Origin: Microthrixaceae bacterium
GTDB taxonomy: Bacteria; Actinomycetota; Acidimicrobiia; Acidimicrobiales; Iamiaceae
Length of the DNA: 19,754 nt
Assembly (NCBI GenBank): GCA_016702505.1
Contig: JADJDU010000002.1
Span: 1-19,754, forward strand
Reading direction: 5' to 3'
How positions within the stretch are numbered: position 1 is the stretch's first letter; each line of letters starts with the position of its first letter. Positions 17,905 through 19,754 of this stretch are shown in pieces. The notes beneath the pieces were generated by a model. The model saw only the letters and a program-made list of their open reading frames with translations. It was not told the DNA's origin and made no database searches. A program made the position numbers and the translations under genes.

Positions 17905-18061
17905 CCAACGGGGTCTCCGACCCTTCACCACTCCCCGGGGCAGCAATGAACGCAGTTGCATCCAAGGATCAACCCAATGCAACCGAAGACATCGATGGCG
18001 ACGGGTCTCCTAGTCGAGCGGGCGGCGACCAGGGTGCGCCCGTGGTGGCATCCCAGCCACC
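17905..18061 (+). other. uncertain leader between WS/DGAT and the hydrolase
   Basis: This stretch may be intergenic, or it may hold the true N-terminus of the next gene. An ATG at 17986 opens MATGLLVERAATRVRPWWHP, which could join ATVAKVSSVPKA of the hydrolase if one base near 18050 is missing. No terminator is evident, so the hydrolase is probably in the same transcript as WS/DGAT. Confidence 0.35.
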
Positions 18062-19257
18062 GTGGCCAAGGTCTCATCGGTGCCCAAGGCGGTGGAGAAG
18101 CTGGCCCGCCAACCGCTGGCCCGAATGACCCTGGCCTGGCCCCGGACCGTCCGCTACCTGGTCGGAGAGGTGTTGGGCGAGGACGTGCCCGGTGTTCCCC
18201 CGGCCCGGCTCACGCCGTCGCTGGTCGGCCACGTCGTGATGGACGAGTCGATCATGGCTCTCGCCGTGGGGCCCAACCGCTTTCCCCGCCGGGCCGACTA
18301 CGTGCGGGTCGGCGACGAGCTGGCCCGGGCCCACGACCTGTTCACCGAACGGGGATGGTTGGACGACCCGATCTCGTTCCACCAGACACCCCCGCCCATG
18401 GAGGAACCGGTCCGCACCAAGGGATGGGCCTTGGGCCAGAGCTACGAGCGGATCTGGTGGCCGAGCGGTTACCAACCTCACCTCGGTGTTCCCGGCACCG
18501 ACCGGTGGCTGGCGTTCGAATCCAACCGAACCGCGTCGGCCTGGGTTCTACGCCACCGTGACCACAGCCGTCCGTGGGTGGTGGCCATCCACGGCTTCGG
18601 CTGCGGCTCCACTTTCATGGACCTGTTCAGCTTCCGGGCGTCGTTCCTGCACAAGGAGCTCGGCGTGAACGTGGCGGCCATCGTGCTGCCGGTACACGGG
18701 GCCCGTCGCCCCAGCCGGTTCAACGGTGAGGAGTTCCTGAGCTTCGAGTTCATGAACAGCGTGCACGGGCTGACCCAGGCACTTTGGGACGTGCGCCGGC
18801 TGCTGAGCTGGGTGCGGGCCCAGGACCCCGACGGGCTCGGTGTCTTCGGGGTGTCCTGGGGGGTCTGGTGGCTTCGCTGGTGGCCGCCGTCGACCCCGAT
18901 CTCGACATGGTCATGGCCGGCATTCCGGTGGTGGACTTCCCCGGTCTGATGACACCACGCCCCCGTCACCTCCAGATGCGCAGCATCGAGCACAACATCC
19001 TCAACGGCACCCGCTCAAGATGTCCCCGGGTGGTCTCGCCGCTGGCCATGCCGGTGGCCGCGCCGATCGGTGCCCGGGCCATCTTCGCCGGCCGAGCCGA
19101 TCGCTTGGCCACCACCGAACAGGCTCGCAAGCTTTGGGAACACTGGGACGAGCCGGAGACCTCGTGGTTCCCCGGAAACCACGTCGGATACCTGTGGTCC
19201 GATGTGGTCTGGAAGTTCGTGGCCTCAGCCATGGACAAGCGGGGCCTGACCGCCTAA
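18062..19257 (+). CDS. alpha/beta hydrolase, probable lipase/esterase, one frameshift
   Basis: This is an alpha/beta-fold hydrolase of about 400 residues with a long N-terminal segment (LARMTLAWPRTVRYLVGEVL). The core is PWVVAIHGFGCG (oxyanion HG), then VAAIVLPVHGARRPSRFNGE and the nucleophile elbow GVFGVSLGG. MAGIPVVDFP follows, GARAIFAGRADRLATTEQ carries the acid Asp, and SWFPGNHVGYLW carries the catalytic His. The frame changes at 18855-18856: TCC TGG must be TCC CTG, so one C is missing from a C run, and the repaired elbow keeps Ser. The GTG at 18062 is the in-frame start; an upstream start at 17986 is possible if another base is missing. The position after WS/DGAT suggests hydrolysis of stored neutral lipid, which is inference. 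Repeat copy C follows 8 bp after the stop. Confidence 0.8.
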
Positions 19258-19265
19258 GGGTCGAT

Positions 19266-19292
19266 CCGCCGAAAGGCGGAGCCTTCCGGCGG
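19266..19292 (+). repeat. intergenic hairpin repeat, copy C (core only)
   Basis: Only the 27-base hairpin core is present, identical to the core of copy B. It starts 8 bp after the hydrolase stop and lies 8 bp before the stop of the convergent acyltransferase. The fold (CCGCCG/CGGCGG and AAGGC/GCCTT, loop GGA) is symmetric enough to work as a terminator for both genes. Confidence 0.85.
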
Positions 19293-19300
19293 TGGGGTCG

Positions 19301-19754
19301 TTAGCCGATTACGGGGAACTGGCGCTCTTCGGCCAACGCGTCGAGGGTCTCCTGCATGCGGCCGGTCAGCTCGTCGTAACAGGCCTGGACGATGTCAGGA
19401 TCCTCGGCCGCTTCGGGGCCGTACTGGGCCGTCCAATCGATCGGTTCGAGCAGTTCGACGGTGACCTTGGCGGGCATGGGCAAGGTGGGTATTCCCGGTG
19501 GCATGATGCCGAGCGGGCCCAGGACCAGGGGAAGACGCTGACCCGGAACCGTCGGTCCAGTCTAGCCATCGGGCCAGGCTCTCGCAGGTGAGCACGATCA
19601 CCGATTCGCGGCGAGCTCCGACCGAGACGGCCGGTACGACCGGGACCTGGGTGCGGAGGGCCAGTTTGACCACGCCCTCGCGTCCGCCGAAGTCGATCTG
19701 GTTACGGGCCGACCACGGACGGAACACCTCGTGGTCGCCGCCGGGGTAGTCGAT
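19301..19754 (-). CDS. PlsC-like lysophospholipid acyltransferase, C-terminal part, frame-disrupted
   Basis: This is the C-terminal half of a 1-acylglycerol-3-phosphate acyltransferase-like protein; the N-terminus with the HxxxxD motif lies beyond the right edge. PGGDHEVFRPWSARNQIDFG is the substrate-binding block seen in actinobacterial members. EGVVKLALRTQVPVVPAVSV follows, then PPGIPTLPMPAKVTVELLEP and a short C-terminal helix ending QFPVIG at TAA (19303-19301). At least two frame changes lie between about 19500 and 19580 (SLARW joins RLDRRFRVSVFP, then GIMPPG). Such enzymes acylate lysophosphatidate to make phosphatidate, the precursor of the diacylglycerol used by WS/DGAT. Confidence 0.78.

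Overview
The window is high-GC DNA that reads like an actinobacterium. It carries a wax ester synthase/diacylglycerol acyltransferase (WS/DGAT), a tandem acyl-CoA dehydrogenase of the type used for steroid side chains, an F420-type LLM-fold oxidoreductase and short-signal lipoproteins. A lipid-storing lineage such as Acidimicrobiia or a relative would fit, but that placement is inference from gene content. I see no tRNA, rRNA or CRISPR array.

Layout. (1) 1-820: a possible HicB-like remnant at the left edge, then a stretch with no recognisable gene, holding one copy (A) of an intergenic hairpin repeat. (2) 821-4761, minus strand: a rifampicin-phosphotransferase-like dikinase, a membrane-protein start that overlaps its stop by four bases (GTGA), about 870 bp of unreadable coding-like sequence, and a PAP2 phosphatase. 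(3) 4853-6384: an LLM-class oxidoreductase (+) and a 1-Cys peroxiredoxin (-), converging on a strong bidirectional terminator. (4) 6589-10131: a two-domain acyl-CoA dehydrogenase (-), with an IS110-family element inserted directly upstream of its ribosome binding site. (5) 10132-15048, plus strand: GH1 glycosidase, GNAT acetyltransferase and methyltransferase in a likely operon, then a GH79 heparanase-like lipoprotein and a small lipoprotein. (6) 15288-19754: serine esterase, WS/DGAT and alpha/beta hydrolase on the plus strand, facing a PlsC-like acyltransferase cut by the window edge. Together these look like a neutral-lipid synthesis and turnover neighbourhood. Repeat copies B and C follow the stop codons of two plus-strand genes.

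The dominant oddity is that most genes are broken into two or three frames while keeping all family motifs. Several breaks are repaired by adding one base to a run of G or C. This is the signature of residual indels in a long-read assembly rather than of decay, so most CDS are annotated over their full repaired span. The block 0.8-4.8 kb and the WS/DGAT gene have a higher break density, and real decay cannot be excluded there. I did not find a convincing new biological system. The best leads are the repeat family, the dikinase-membrane protein-PAP2 cluster and the heparanase-like lipoprotein.
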